This document shows, piece after piece, positions 12,603-24,935 of a DNA stretch of 64,000 nucleotides. The first letter of the stretch is position 1. Each line of letters starts with the position of its first letter. The stretch is from Carex sylvatica (lineage: Eukaryota; Streptophyta; Magnoliopsida; Poales; Cyperaceae). The stretch spans positions 868,001 through 932,000 of the forward strand of contig CAXKVR010000036.1 of NCBI GenBank assembly GCA_964058845.1. Reading direction: 5' to 3'. The position numbers were made by a program, and so were the translations under genes. The notes below the pieces were generated by a model, which saw only the letters and a list, made by a program, of their open reading frames with translations, did no database searches and was not told the origin of the DNA.

Positions 12603-15295
12603 TGTGACATTATGAATTTTATAATAAATATTTTATACTGACTGATTGAATTAAGGCGTTAAGAATCGAATAATAAATATAGAAAAACGGTCCAGTGCGG
12701 ATGGATGACCCGCACTGCGGGTGGCTTCACCCGCACTGGGACAATTTTCCTTAACGAATTCCTGTGATTTTCACTGGGTGCGGATGGTGGTGCGGATGGG
12801 CACACGCACTGCGGGTGAGTTCTGTACTCTTCTGAAAATTTCGCTAAGTACTGAATGCGGATGGGAGCACCCGCATTGAGCTCAGTGCGTCCGCACTAGG
12901 CTCGGACATTTTTCTGCGCCGTGAGTGCGGCTGGACGGATCCGCAGTGCGGATGATCGGTCCGCACTGGGATGTGTGTTTGCTATTTGCGCTGTGAGTGC
13001 GGCTGGACGGATCCGCAGTGCGGATGAGTGATCCGCACTGGGGTGTGTTTGTTATTGCGTAATGGATGCGGCTGGATGGATCCGCAGTGCGGATGGTTGG
13101 TCCGCACTGGGGTCTGTATTTCTGTTATTCTTGTTATTTTGAGGGACCTATTTGCAAAATGGATTAAATAAACATCTTCTCTCTTTCTCTTTCATCTTTT
13201 TAATAAATAAAATATTTACACAAGGGCCTATTTGTAATAAACATTTTCAAGTTGTTAATAACTAAAAATGGAGGGGTATATTTGCAAATTTCCAAATATT
13301 AATCAAATACCTTTCTCTTTCTTTCATTTTCGGTGGAAATAAATCGTAAGGGTTAGGGTGGCCGAACCAAGAAAAGGGAAAGAGAGAGAGAGAGAAATTA
13401 AACGCGGAATCTGATCGAACTGACCGGAAAATCGAGATTCGAGCTGAATTGACGATCCTTGATCGATTAGAAAGCTTCAATTTGGTATATATTTCTCCCT
13501 TGGTAATTTCTTGAAAATCCTAATTTATTCGATTTATTCGATTTGTCATGATTTCGGTTGAAATTTGTAATTAGGGTTTCGTAATCGAGTTCTAGCTCGA
13601 TTAGTTGTTAATTTGTGATAATTGATACGATCTATCTTCCTTTTCTCTTGGAAACCCTAATTTCATTTGATTTGTTATATTTTGGTGAAATTCGAAGTCG
13701 AATTTGATTTGAAATGTTATAACTCGATAATCGGATTGATTTGCTTGTGGAATTCGGAATTGAACTAAGGTTTTGGGGTTGGATTGTAATGGAAATGAAT
13801 TATGATAGTTTCCTGTGAAATTCGGGAAATTCGGGAATTAATCGAGTTATAACTTCGTAAAACATATCGATTCATGTTGTTTATTCAGAACCACCGATTG
13901 AATTGGAATTCGAATTAGGATTTGGTAATGGTATTAATTATCGGATATTAATCGAACGCGTTAATCGAATTTAACGTGTAAAATAGGTGGTAATCATACG
14001 AGGCAAAGGATTTTTGGATCGTTCGAGACGCCTGAGCCTTAGTCGAGCGTGCTATTACTCAGGTGCGGGGTTTCTGGACTTGTTTGATATTTTATATTCA
14101 GAAATTAAACTGTGTTTTGATTCATATGCATTGCATTGCCCAAATAAAGTGAAACTTGAATTGTTTTATCTGATTGATTTGCATGCTGGTATGGTTATTA
14201 TTTGTGTTGATCTGAATGATCTGATTTTTGGAATTAAAGTCACCGTGCTTTATATCACCATCGGTTGGTGGATATGGTATTATTGTCATCCACCGTGATG
14301 ACGTCACTCAGGGAGTGAATCCGGATTTTGTCAAGTCTATGCATGGACTGTGACGCTCAGTGTTCTAAAGCTTTAGATCGTCTGACCTTCGGCAGTTCCC
14401 AGTACCGGTTGGGACGAAGGGTAAGTGACTTTGTACTATGATTTTGGATGTGGTGACTGTGTATCGGATGGCATTACCCAGGGGGTATTGCGTTTGGATG
14501 GTCAGTTGGATTTATATGGATTTCTGGATAGGAATTAGAACCAGACTTTTAATTAAACAGTTAAGCCTGTAACTACAGATGAGTGTCATGAGAAAAGGTT
14601 TTACCTGGTACAGCCGTCTGTAGGTGTCTGTAACCCTACAGACGAGTGGGAACGAACTGGGGTCCAGTTTGGTGGAACATCTGTAGTTACTACCAGATAT
14701 TCTGAAATCGAGTTAAACCAAATATTGTGTGCTTGAATTTCATCTTGGCAATTCCTGAATTGTGATTTCATTTGGATATATGTTGTCGGGTTTGTGTATT
14801 CATGTTTATATATGATTATAAACTGATTTGAGCTATATTTGTGTTTACTTTTTGAATATAATCTGTGATTGCAAGTCCAGGGACGATTTGTGGCAATTTA
14901 TCGCACTGAGAATTCAATTCTCATCCCCTCTTTTGGGTTAATTTTTCAGGTACCGGTTCGGTGGATCCGAGAGAGACACGAGGTCGGTAGGCCTGGGTTT
15001 CACCGTTGCTTAGCTGTCTGGTATTGTGACTAGAGACATGTATAGATTTATGTTTTGATTGTATATATATATGTGTTCTCTATGTCATTTGGTGATACGT
15101 ATCCATTTAGATACGGATTTTGTATGATATTACCTGACCAGTTGGGATTTGTGAACTGTTTTTCTTAGTTATTTGTTGATTTTGTTGGTGTGTTTTACTT
15201 TCTATTATATCGTACTTGCCTTGTAGGCATACGGGCAACTGTATGTCTACGGCAGGAGGCACCTGTCGCGCCTCGTGGGGCCGCGGGGTGTGACA
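12603..15295 (+). repeat. 5' LTR of Tekay copy 1
   Basis: 2693 bp, TG...CA bounded. It has GTGCGGATG/ATCCGCA-type subrepeats in its first 500 bp, a GA-rich microsatellite near 13380, and a TATATATATATG tract near 15063. It matches 20262-22954 at a constant offset of 7659 bp. Confidence 0.95.
12921..13125 (+). repeat. Tandem GC-rich subrepeats inside the LTR
   Basis: Three copies of a ~70-bp unit start near 12921, 12993 and 13062. Each contains GCGGCTGGA, GGATCCGCAGTGCGGATG and GGTCCGCACTGGG, and each can form local hairpins. The LTRs of copy 2 have only one such unit (about 52048-52110), which explains much of the LTR length difference. Confidence 0.75.
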
Positions 15296-15307
15296 GGTCT
15301 CCTTTGG

Positions 15308-15319
15308 TGGTATCAGAGC
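15308..15319 (+). other. Primer binding site (initiator-Met tRNA)
   Basis: TGGTATCAGAGC is complementary to the 3' end of plant initiator methionine tRNA, the usual primer for Ty3/gypsy minus-strand DNA synthesis. It starts 12 bases after the LTR end, a wider gap than usual. Confidence 0.9.
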
Positions 15320-15446
15320 ATGGTTTAGAACCTGAACCAGACTTGTTTGGATACGAGAGTGGTATACGTATTAATGGGGTCGTCGCGATTATACGAATTC
15401 CGTATGATATATCGAATATTATAAACTAACTGTGTTTATTCAGAAA

Positions 15447-18400
15447 ATGGAAACACCACACCGAGGTAGAGGCAGACCTCGGAGGAATCAGGAATTGATT
15501 ATCGAGCCGGCTGTGGATCAGGCTGGAGCTGGTCCAGCTGGTGCTGAGGGAGCTGGTGGCGCTGGAGGAGCGCCAGGTAGAGACCGGGACATAGATGACC
15601 GGCTGATTGCGGCCTATGAGAGAGGTCGCCAAGCGGAGATGCGGGATGCAGCACCGGTGGTTCGCGGTGGTGCACCCGAAGAGTTTAGAAGGCTATATGA
15701 TTCATTTCTGCGCTTGAATCCGCCGCGCTATGATGGAACCGGCGGGTATGCGGCAGCCGAGGAATGGCTGGCGCAAATAAATGCAAAGCTGAATTTGTGC
15801 CGCGCACCTGAGGATGACAAAGTCGAGGTAACTGAGCAGCAATTGGAGGGTGACGCAAGGTTCTGGTGGGACGGGGCCCGACGCAGTTATGTCGGGGAGG
15901 AAGCAAGGATTCCGTGGGAATGGTTTGAACAGCAGTTCAACCGGAGGTTTCTGAGCAATATTCAACGTGAAGCGTTGCGGAGAAAGTTTCTGGAATTGAG
16001 GCAAAATGGGCGTCCGGTGGGGGATTATAATAGTGAGTTTCTGGCGTTGTCGCGTTATGCATCAGACATTCAGAATGACGCGGCAAGGTATCACAGGCAT
16101 TACTTGGATGGTTTGGATGGAAATATCTCGATGATTGTTGATACTCCGACTGCTACGGAGTTGCAATCTATGATGGATCATGCAGAACAGATAGAGATGC
16201 ATGGTAAGCGGAGGAAAGAGCAACTGACCGAGAGAAATGTAAAACAGAAGGATGCTCAGAGTGGGCAAATGTCGAGGTCGAGGGGAGGACCATCATTTGC
16301 TAGACCCCCTCGGTCGAATATGGTGCCGAGACCCCCGTTTAGACAGACCTCTATGCCGGGTTTTAGACCGGTGATTCCTTCGCAATGGTGTCGATCGTGC
16401 AATCAAGCGCACGATGAGGTTGAGTGTAGGCGCAAGACTAGCGCTTGTTTCATATGTGGTAGCGCGGGACATTGGGCGAGGGAGTGCCCGAATGCGCTTA
16501 TGAGGATGCGAGGCGCTGGTAGCGCGGGAGGATCCGCTAGCGTTGGGCGCGGAGCGCCAACGTGGCGTGGACGTGGTGCATCTCAAGCTGGCGGGGCTAG
16601 CGCTAGCAGGGCTAGTAGCGCCGGTAGTGTCGGCAGGGTTAGCGGTGCCGGCAGCGTCGGCAGGAACGATGGCAGGGCGGCGGCGAATGCGCTTAACATT
16701 GCTGGAACTTCGCGCAACGCTGCAACTGCGCTGGGAGATGGCCAGACTGACGTCATGACAGGTATACTCTCTATATCTGATCAGGATGCGTATTGTTTGA
16801 TTGATACGGGGTGCAGCCATTCTATTGTGTCGAGGGAATTGGTAGAAAAAGGGAATTGGCCAATTGAGACGTGTAATCAAGTTGTAAATGTTCAAACCCC
16901 GTTTGGTTCAACCGATCAAGGAATCACTTTATGCCGAAACCGAAAGATTAAGATAGATGGAAGAGAGTTCGAGGCGGACTTGTTGGTGATGGAGATTACC
17001 GGCTACGACGTGTTATTGGGTATGGACTGGTTGACGAGACACGCTGCTACGATTGATTGTCCGCATCGTCGGATTCATTTCGCGAATTCAAGAGGTATGT
17101 CTTGCATACTCAATTGTAGAGAAATTGGGAAACTAACACCGTGTATTTCGGCTGTAGAGATGAAACATTTGTTAGAATCAGGGTGTGATGCTTACTTGGC
17201 GGCCGTGGTTTATGCGCCTGCGGCAGTTCCAGAGATCAACACCATTCCGGTGGTTTCAGAATTTGTGGATGTATTTCCGGAAGAGATTTTAGGGTTGCCA
17301 CCTGGACGAGAAGTGGAGTTCGGTATCGAACTGGTACCGGGCACAACACCGATTTCAAAAGCACCGTATCGAATGGCACCGGCAGAACTAAAAGAACTCA
17401 AGGCACAGTTGGAAGATATGTTGGAGAGTGGATTTATCAGACCTAGCACGTCGCCATGGGGCGCGCCAGTGTTGTTTGTCAAGAAGAGAGATGGAACATT
17501 GCGGTTATGCATTGATTACCGCGAGCTGAACAAGGTAACTGTGAAAAATAAATATCCGTTACCTCGGATTGACGATCTGTTTGATCAGTTACAGGGATCC
17601 TCAATATATTCAAAGATTGATCTGAGAACAGGGTATCACCAGCTGAGAATACGGCCGAGCGATGTGGATAAGACAGCGTTCCGTACAAGGTACGGGCATT
17701 ATGAATACCTGGCTATGCCGTTTGGGCTGACGAACGCACCGGCAGCGTTCATGGATTTGATGCACCGTGTGTTTCACGATCTATTGGATTCTACAGTTGT
17801 GGTGTTCATTGATGATATACTGGTGTATTCGCGCTCGCGAGAAGAACATGAGGTACATCTTCGAATTGTGTTGCAAAGATTGCGTGAACATCAGTTATTC
17901 GCAAAGTTTTCGAAATGTGAATTTTGGTTGGAGGAAGTTACCTTTTTGGGGCATGTGGTTTCTGGAAAAGGGTTAGCGGTGGATTCCGAAAAGATTCGGG
18001 CTGTGACAGATTGGAAAAGGCCGGAGACAGTTACTGAAATTCGCAGCTTTCTGGGGTTAGCCGGGTACTACAGGAGATTTGTACTCGGGTTTTCGCGGTT
18101 AGCCGCGCCACTTACAAAATTGTTGCACAAAGGCGTGAAATTTGATTGGGGTACCGCGCAAGATAAAAGTTTTGAGGAATTGAAGAGTCGGCTGGTATCC
18201 GCGCCAGTTCTTGCTATGCCGACTACTGATAAAGAGTACACAGTTTACACTGATGCATCTCGATTGGGTTTGGGTTGCGTATTGATGCAGGATGATCATG
18301 TAATTGCCTACGCATCTCGGCAATTGCGACCGCACGAGCAAAACTACCCGACGCATGATTTGGAGTTAGCGGCAGTGATATTTGCGCTAAAGATTTGGCG

Positions 18401-20210
18401 GCATTACTTGTATGGCGTGAAATGCCGAATCTATACTGATCATCAAAGTCTGAAATACATCTTCACGCAAAAGGAGTTAAATTTAAGACAAAGGCGGTGG
18501 TTAGAATTGATGAAAGACTATGACTTGGATATCCAGTATCATGCAGGAAAAGCGAACAGTGTAGCAGATGCATTGAGCAGAAAGAGTCAGGTAAACCTGG
18601 CGTTGGTGATTACAAGTGAAACGCATCTTCTCGAGGAAATGCGCAGAATGGAAATACATGTTGGCGCGTCACGCGAATTAGCGTTGGAAGTTGCATCTAA
18701 ATGTAATAGAAGTGAGGTTGGGACTAGCGCAACTGCAATTGCGTCGGTTGTGCTAGCAGCGGTTGAAATCCGATCGGAATTACACGAGCAGATTCGTGCA
18801 GAGCAACAGAATGATCCGAGATGTCAGAAATTCAAACTGCACTATGAGTCAAACGCAGATTCACCGTTTCAAGTTCAAGGAGATGGCATCTTGCGGTTTC
18901 ACGACCGCATTTGTGTACCAAGTAATTCGGAGTTGAAAGATCTGATTTTGTCAGAGGCGCACAATTCGGGATACGCTATCCATCCGGGAGAGGTAAAAAT
19001 GTATCAAGATCTAAAGAAGTATTTTTGGTGGCCAAAGATGAAAAAGGAAGTACAAAGGTACGTGGAAAAGTGTCAAATATGTCAGCAAGTTAAAGCGGAT
19101 CGGCAGAGAAAAGCAGGATTGCTAAGACCGCTGGAAATACCTACAAGGAAATTTGAATCAATCACGATGGATTTCGTAAGTGGATTTCCGAGAACTGTCG
19201 GAAGGTATAATACAGTTTGGGTGATTGTGGATCGGTTAACGAAGATAGCGCATTTCATTCCGCTTCGAATTGAGACATCTGGGCCAGAATTGGCGGAATT
19301 GTTCCTAAAGTATCAGTTTAAGTACCATGGTTGCTCGCGCAATATTATTTCTGACCGAGATCCTCGGTTCACTTCTCATTTCTGGGAGAGTTTTCAAGAA
19401 ACAATGGGTACCAAGTTGAGATTCAGCACTGCGCACCATCCTCAGACTGACGGTCAGTCTGAGCGCACCATTCAGACGCTGGAAGACATGTTGCGCTCCT
19501 GCGCGCTATGTTTACAAGGTTCGTGGGTTGATCATTTGTATCTGGTGGAGTTTGCGTATAACAACAGTTATCATTCGAGCATTGGTATGTCACCGCAGGA
19601 GGCGCTGACAGGACAGCAGTGCCGTACTCCATTGTGGTGGGGACCAGCGGGTACCTATCCACCTACAGGGCCGCAAATGTTAGAAGAAATTGCTGAGAAA
19701 ACAAAGATGGTTTTGAGTCGGCTCAAGTCGGCTCAAGAAAGGCAAAAGAAATATGCGGATGTTCACCGAAGACCGTTGGAATTTCAAGAAAGTGATCACG
19801 TATGGCTTCGAGTTTCGCCTGTCAGAGGCGTGCATCGATTTGGTGTTTCGGGCAAGCTAAGTCCTCGATATATTGGGCCGTTCCAGATTTTGCGACGAGT
19901 TGGACCGGTTGCATACGAGCTTGCACTACCACCAGCGTTGGACCGGGTTCATCCGGTATTCCATGTATCACAGCTACGCAGATATGTGCGAGATCCGTCG
20001 CATTGTATTGATCACTCGGGTTTACACGTACAAGATGATCTGACATATCAAGAAGAACCAATGCAGATATTGGATCGAAAAGAGCAACGACTACGAAGCA
20101 AAGTGATTCGGCTCGTGTTGGTAAAATGGGGACGCCATTCCGATAAGGAAGCGACGTGGGAGCTCGAAGAGAGCATCCGAGAAAAGTATCCGGAGTTATT
20201 CGACAATTAA
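15447..20210 (+). CDS. Gag-Pol polyprotein with chromodomain (Tekay copy 1)
   Basis: 1587-residue single-frame polyprotein from the first ATG (METP...). A GTG fifteen bases upstream is not needed. Order of parts: retrotransposon Gag (about residues 60-220); CCHC zinc knuckle at 334-347 (C-X2-C-X4-H-X4-C); aspartic protease with DTG at 453; reverse transcriptase with FIDD (catalytic Asp pair at 789-790); RNase H with its first Asp at 936; integrase with a zinc-binding region (CQICQQ) and catalytic D1242, D1303, E1339 in D-35-E spacing; and a C-terminal chromodomain (about 1530-1585). All catalytic residues are present and no stop or frameshift interrupts it. Products would make the virus-like particle, copy the RNA and integrate the cDNA. 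The chromodomain probably steers integration to marked chromatin. About 28 residues differ from copy 2. Confidence 0.95.
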   Translation: METPHRGRGRPRRNQELIIEPAVDQAGAGPAGAEGAGGAGGAPGRDRDIDDRLIAAYERGRQAEMRDAAPVVRGGAPEEFRRLYDSFLRLNPPRYDGTGGYAAAEEWLAQINAKLNLCRAPEDDKVEVTEQQLEGDARFWWDGARRSYVGEEARIPWEWFEQQFNRRFLSNIQREALRRKFLELRQNGRPVGDYNSEFLALSRYASDIQNDAARYHRHYLDGLDGNISMIVDTPTATELQSMMDHAEQIEMHGKRRKEQLTERNVKQKDAQSGQMSRSRGGPSFARPPRSNMVPRPPFRQTSMPGFRPVIPSQWCRSCNQAHDEVECRRKTSACFICGSAGHWARECPNALMRMRGAGSAGGSASVGRGAPTWRGRGASQAGGASASRASSAGSVGRVSGAGSVGRNDGRAAANALNIAGTSRNAATALGDGQTDVMTGILSISDQDAYCLIDTGCSHSIVSRELVEKGNWPIETCNQVVNVQTPFGSTDQGITLCRNRKIKIDGREFEADLLVMEITGYDVLLGMDWLTRHAATIDCPHRRIHFANSRGMSCILNCREIGKLTPCISAVEMKHLLESGCDAYLAAVVYAPAAVPEINTIPVVSEFVDVFPEEILGLPPGREVEFGIELVPGTTPISKAPYRMAPAELKELKAQLEDMLESGFIRPSTSPWGAPVLFVKKRDGTLRLCIDYRELNKVTVKNKYPLPRIDDLFDQLQGSSIYSKIDLRTGYHQLRIRPSDVDKTAFRTRYGHYEYLAMPFGLTNAPAAFMDLMHRVFHDLLDSTVVVFIDDILVYSRSREEHEVHLRIVLQRLREHQLFAKFSKCEFWLEEVTFLGHVVSGKGLAVDSEKIRAVTDWKRPETVTEIRSFLGLAGYYRRFVLGFSRLAAPLTKLLHKGVKFDWGTAQDKSFEELKSRLVSAPVLAMPTTDKEYTVYTDASRLGLGCVLMQDDHVIAYASRQLRPHEQNYPTHDLELAAVIFALKIWRHYLYGVKCRIYTDHQSLKYIFTQKELNLRQRRWLELMKDYDLDIQYHAGKANSVADALSRKSQVNLALVITSETHLLEEMRRMEIHVGASRELALEVASKCNRSEVGTSATAIASVVLAAVEIRSELHEQIRAEQQNDPRCQKFKLHYESNADSPFQVQGDGILRFHDRICVPSNSELKDLILSEAHNSGYAIHPGEVKMYQDLKKYFWWPKMKKEVQRYVEKCQICQQVKADRQRKAGLLRPLEIPTRKFESITMDFVSGFPRTVGRYNTVWVIVDRLTKIAHFIPLRIETSGPELAELFLKYQFKYHGCSRNIISDRDPRFTSHFWESFQETMGTKLRFSTAHHPQTDGQSERTIQTLEDMLRSCALCLQGSWVDHLYLVEFAYNNSYHSSIGMSPQEALTGQQCRTPLWWGPAGTYPPTGPQMLEEIAEKTKMVLSRLKSAQERQKKYADVHRRPLEFQESDHVWLRVSPVRGVHRFGVSGKLSPRYIGPFQILRRVGPVAYELALPPALDRVHPVFHVSQLRRYVRDPSHCIDHSGLHVQDDLTYQEEPMQILDRKEQRLRSKVIRLVLVKWGRHSDKEATWELEESIREKYPELFDN

Positions 20211-20247
20211 GGTACGAAATCAAGTTCAGCGGACTGAACTTCATTTT

Positions 20248-20261
20248 AAGGGGGGGAGAAA
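20248..20261 (+). other. Polypurine tract
   Basis: AAGGGGGGGAGAAA ends directly against the TG of the 3' LTR, the expected place and composition for the plus-strand DNA primer. Confidence 0.9.
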
Positions 20262-22954
20262 TGTGACATTATGAATTTTATAATAAATATTTTATACTGA
20301 CTGATTGAATTAAGGCGTTAAGAATCGAATAATAAATATAGAAAAACGGTCCAGTGCGGATGGATGACCCGCACTGCGGGTGGCTTCACCCGCACTGGGA
20401 CAATTTTCCTTAACGAATTCCTGTGATTTTCACTGGGTGCGGATGGTGGTGCGGATGGGCACACGCACTGCGGGTGAGTTCTGTACTCTTCTGAAAATTT
20501 CGCTAAGTACTGAATGCGGATGGGAGCACCCGCATTGAGCTCAGTGCGTCCGCACTAGGCTCGGACATTTTTCTGCGCCGTGAGTGCGGCTGGACGGATC
20601 CGCAGTGCGGATGATCGGTCCGCACTGGGATGTGTGTTTGCTATTTGCGCTGTGAGTGCGGCTGGACGGATCCGCAGTGCGGATGAGTGATCCGCACTGG
20701 GGTGTGTTTGTTATTGCGTAATGGATGCGGCTGGATGGATCCGCAGTGCGGATGGTTGGTCCGCACTGGGGTCTGTATTTCTGTTATTCTTGTTATTTTG
20801 AGGGACCTATTTGCAAAATGGATTAAATAAACATCTTCTCTCTTTCTCTTTCATCTTTTTAATAAATAAAATATTTACACAAGGGCCTATTTGTAATAAA
20901 CATTTTCAAGTTGTTAATAACTAAAAATGGAGGGGTATATTTGCAAATTTCCAAATATTAATCAAATACCTTTCTCTTTCTTTCATTTTCGGTGGAAATA
21001 AATCGTAAGGGTTAGGGTGGCCGAACCAAGAAAAGGGAAAGAGAGAGAGAGAGAAATTAAACGCGGAATCTGATCGAACTGACCGGAAAATCGAGATTCG
21101 AGCTGAATTGACGATCCTTGATCGATTAGAAAGCTTCAATTTGGTATATATTTCTCCCTTGGTAATTTCTTGAAAATCCTAATTTATTCGATTTATTCGA
21201 TTTGTCATGATTTCGGTTGAAATTTGTAATTAGGGTTTCGTAATCGAGTTCTAGCTCGATTAGTTGTTAATTTGTGATAATTGATACGATCTATCTTCCT
21301 TTTCTCTTGGAAACCCTAATTTCATTTGATTTGTTATATTTTGGTGAAATTCGAAGTCGAATTTGATTTGAAATGTTATAACTCGATAATCGGATTGATT
21401 TGCTTGTGGAATTCGGAATTGAACTAAGGTTTTGGGGTTGGATTGTAATGGAAATGAATTATGATAGTTTCCTGTGAAATTCGGGAAATTCGGGAATTAA
21501 TCGAGTTATAACTTCGTAAAACATATCGATTCATGTTGTTTATTCAGAACCACCGATTGAATTGGAATTCGAATTAGGATTTGGTAATGGTATTAATTAT
21601 CGGATATTAATCGAACGCGTTAATCGAATTTAACGTGTAAAATAGGTGGTAATCATACGAGGCAAAGGATTTTTGGATCGTTCGAGACGCCTGAGCCTTA
21701 GTCGAGCGTGCTATTACTCAGGTGCGGGGTTTCTGGACTTGTTTGATATTTTATATTCAGAAATTAAACTGTGTTTTGATTCATATGCATTGCATTGCCC
21801 AAATAAAGTGAAACTTGAATTGTTTTATCTGATTGATTTGCATGCTGGTATGGTTATTATTTGTGTTGATCTGAATGATCTGATTTTTGGAATTAAAGTC
21901 ACCGTGCTTTATATCACCATCGGTTGGTGGATATGGTATTATTGTCATCCACCGTGATGACGTCACTCAGGGAGTGAATCCGGATTTTGTCAAGTCTATG
22001 CATGGACTGTGACGCTCAGTGTTCTAAAGCTTTAGATCGTCTGACCTTCGGCAGTTCCCAGTACCGGTTGGGACGAAGGGTAAGTGACTTTGTACTATGA
22101 TTTTGGATGTGGTGACTGTGTATCGGATGGCATTACCCAGGGGGTATTGCGTTTGGATGGTCAGTTGGATTTATATGGATTTCTGGATAGGAATTAGAAC
22201 CAGACTTTTAATTAAACAGTTAAGCCTGTAACTACAGATGAGTGTCATGAGAAAAGGTTTTACCTGGTACAGCCGTCTGTAGGTGTCTGTAACCCTACAG
22301 ACGAGTGGGAACGAACTGGGGTCCAGTTTGGTGGAACATCTGTAGTTACTACCAGATATTCTGAAATCGAGTTAAACCAAATATTGTGTGCTTGAATTTC
22401 ATCTTGGCAATTCCTGAATTGTGATTTCATTTGGATATATGTTGTCGGGTTTGTGTATTCATGTTTATATATGATTATAAACTGATTTGAGCTATATTTG
22501 TGTTTACTTTTTGAATATAATCTGTGATTGCAAGTCCAGGGACGATTTGTGGCAATTTATCGCACTGAGAATTCAATTCTCATCCCCTCTTTTGGGTTAA
22601 TTTTTCAGGTACCGGTTCGGTGGATCCGAGAGAGACACGAGGTCGGTAGGCCTGGGTTTCACCGTTGCTTAGCTGTCTGGTATTGTGACTAGAGACATGT
22701 ATAGATTTATGTTTTGATTGTATATATATATGTGTTCTCTATGTCATTTGGTGATACGTATCCATTTAGATACGGATTTTGTATGATATTACCTGACCAG
22801 TTGGGATTTGTGAACTGTTTTTCTTAGTTATTTGTTGATTTTGTTGGTGTGTTTTACTTTCTATTATATCGTACTTGCCTTGTAGGCATACGGGCAACTG
22901 TATGTCTACGGCAGGAGGCACCTGTCGCGCCTCGTGGGGCCGCGGGGTGTGACA
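20262..22954 (+). repeat. 3' LTR of Tekay copy 1
   Basis: 2693 bp, the same length as the 5' LTR and without differences in the stretches I compared. It ends GGTGTGACA followed by the GTACT duplication. Confidence 0.95.
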
Positions 22955-22963
22955 GTACTATAT

Positions 22964-23336
22964 TATAACATCAGTGTCATTTCAGTCTATATAACACCAA
23001 CTCCAAAACCTATCGAGTCAACTTCAAACGGTGAATCCAAACCTTTCAAACCGATCTTCTTCATTAGTTGTGTGTTTATATGCAAAATTTATAACTTTTT
23101 GAATTTATTTGATATCAAGTCAAGCGGTCAAATGTGTGAGTTTTTAAGTTAATTTTAATACATTCATTTTTCAATTTTTTTACCGCTTGATTTGGTACTA
23201 AAATAACTCGGAAATATAAAAAGTTTGCATGTAAATTCATCACTCATAAAGTAAATTAGTTTGAACGGTTTGAATTAGTCGTTTAAAATCTATTCAATCA
23301 ATTTTAAAGTTAGTGTCATGTGACACCGATGTTATA
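22964..23336. mobile_element. Foldback MITE next to Tekay copy 1
   Basis: The ends TATAACATCAGTGTCA and TGACACCGATGTTATA are inverted repeats, and partial complementarity continues inward over most of its 373 bp. It shares internal motifs with the foldback element at 50840-51191 (TCAAGCGGT, GCATGTAAAT, GGTTTGAATT). Tekay copy 1 inserted within about ten bases of its left end. Confidence 0.6.
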
Positions 23337-24930
23337 CTAGCCGGACTCTTTAATATGTTATTGGACATATATAAATTTCTTAATGATTAAATTTTAATAC
23401 AATTTAAGTATTATTTGGTGATGAGTTAAAAACAGTTAATTCCGGACCGATTTAAATTTCAGATCAATTGATGTACAGTGAAACATATATAAAAAAAAAT
23501 TAAGTCAATTAATTTTAAACTTAGTTTTCAAGAAAGTCTTTAAAATGAATAATACTAACATTTTAGAAGATAGTCTTTAAGTTATCATTTTTTAAAATAA
23601 AGTTATTATTATCGTTTATTAAAAAAATCGAAAAAAAAAAAGCAATTAGTATAAAAGTAGAACGGCTCATTTGAGATAATTAAGACCACCTCCAAATCGA
23701 ATCTTTTTTTCGAAAACTGTCATATCCACAAATATATAGTTACGTCATCCAGATATTTAACAAAATATTGATGAATTGATTTTTTTTTTTTTTTATAGTT
23801 TACAAAAGTTATTTAATTAGAGATATATTCCCCTGTTCATGACTTCATGATACCTCCCTTTGCACTGATTTTTTCCGCAAAAATATTTGTACGGTTGAAG
23901 GGTCCCACTCAGAATAAATGTGGCCCCATCACTAATGTGTTTGCCACTTAAATTTGTTTTATATTAGGATTAATTAAAGGAGAAGTATAAGTTTAATAAT
24001 TAGAGTTTATTTGTATTATATACATAAGTAGCTAGGTAACAATGATAAATTTTTATGTAAGTTTTATCAATTGACCATATTTTAATTGATTAAGAAGCTT
24101 CCTTATTATGTACCAAGTGTTGATAGAAGAGCTTTTATGTTTTCATTCAGGTTACATTTTTTTTTTGTTTTTAAAAAAAATTATGTTATCAGAGAAAAGG
24201 CCAGTTATTGAAATTCTTTATTTTTCAGTTGTTTGGAAATATAGAACAAAAACATTAATTCATCATTATTTTATCATTATCGTTATTGTTATATTTTAAG
24301 TACAAATTCGTAGACACAAACACCTCAATAAATATTCCTCAAATTGAGGTTCTAATTTAATCAGTGTATAAAAAGTTGATAATGGAACATATGTCACTAC
24401 CATCAGCAATAGCAAATTTTAAGAGGGAACAGGGATGCACCCCACCACCCTCCTGTTGCAAAAAAAGTTCCTTTTTTCATCTATAATTTTCATCCATTTC
24501 AAAAAATATTTTGTGCTTGTATCTCCCCCTATTATTAATAATTTAATACAATTCAAGCAATTTACATATGTAGATTTTTAATATAAATTGTCTAATTTGC
24601 AAAAAAAAAAAAAAAAAAAATCTTATTTTTCCATCCGTTTAATAAGATAATAAAACACTTTTTTTTTTGAGAGAGAAAGATGAATGTCTAAGAATTCCAA
24701 ATTTAAATATTCTTAAAATATGCTCATCTGAATTTAAAATTCATAATATTAAAATACAGTTTTCAAAACACGATGTGAGAGAAGATAAAGGAGAAATTAA
24801 TATAGAAAAGAGAGTAATGGAAGGGGGAGGAAGAATGAGAATGAGAAAAATAAAATTCACAAAAACATTTCATTAACCATTTTGAAATAAAAATATTTTA
24901 TTTGATGATTTTATTTATAAAATTACTCAA
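23337..24930. other. Intergenic, paralogous segments
   Basis: No gene is seen. Positions 23350-23520 are the empty-site paralogue of the hAT target at 11430-12440. Positions 24530-24925 are a diverged direct duplicate of 28320-28665, sharing GAGAGAAAGATGAATGTCTA and TATTTTATTTGATGATTT. Poly-A and poly-T runs are frequent (24600-24620, 23780). Confidence 0.5.
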
Positions 24931-24935
24931 ATTAT

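Larger units (their letters stand above)
12603..22954 (+). mobile_element. Complete Tekay/Del-type Ty3/gypsy retrotransposon (copy 1)
   Basis: A 10,352-bp element bounded by two 2693-bp LTRs that start TGTGACAT and end GGTGTGACA. The target duplication GTACT lies at 12598-12602 and 22955-22959. Internal order: primer binding site matching initiator-Met tRNA, one long gag-pol-chromodomain frame, polypurine tract. I found no difference between the LTRs in the stretches I compared, their lengths are equal and their embedded short frames are identical, so insertion was very recent. The single-frame gag-pol and the C-terminal chromodomain of the ILDR...LVKW...EATWE type place it in the Tekay (Del) chromoviruses by known family features. 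Confidence 0.95.

Noticed and set aside
15702..20244. Antisense and out-of-frame open frames across both gag-pol genes (also 54747-59196)
   Set aside because: They are shadows of the long coding frame; equivalents occur in both copies only because the sense proteins are conserved.
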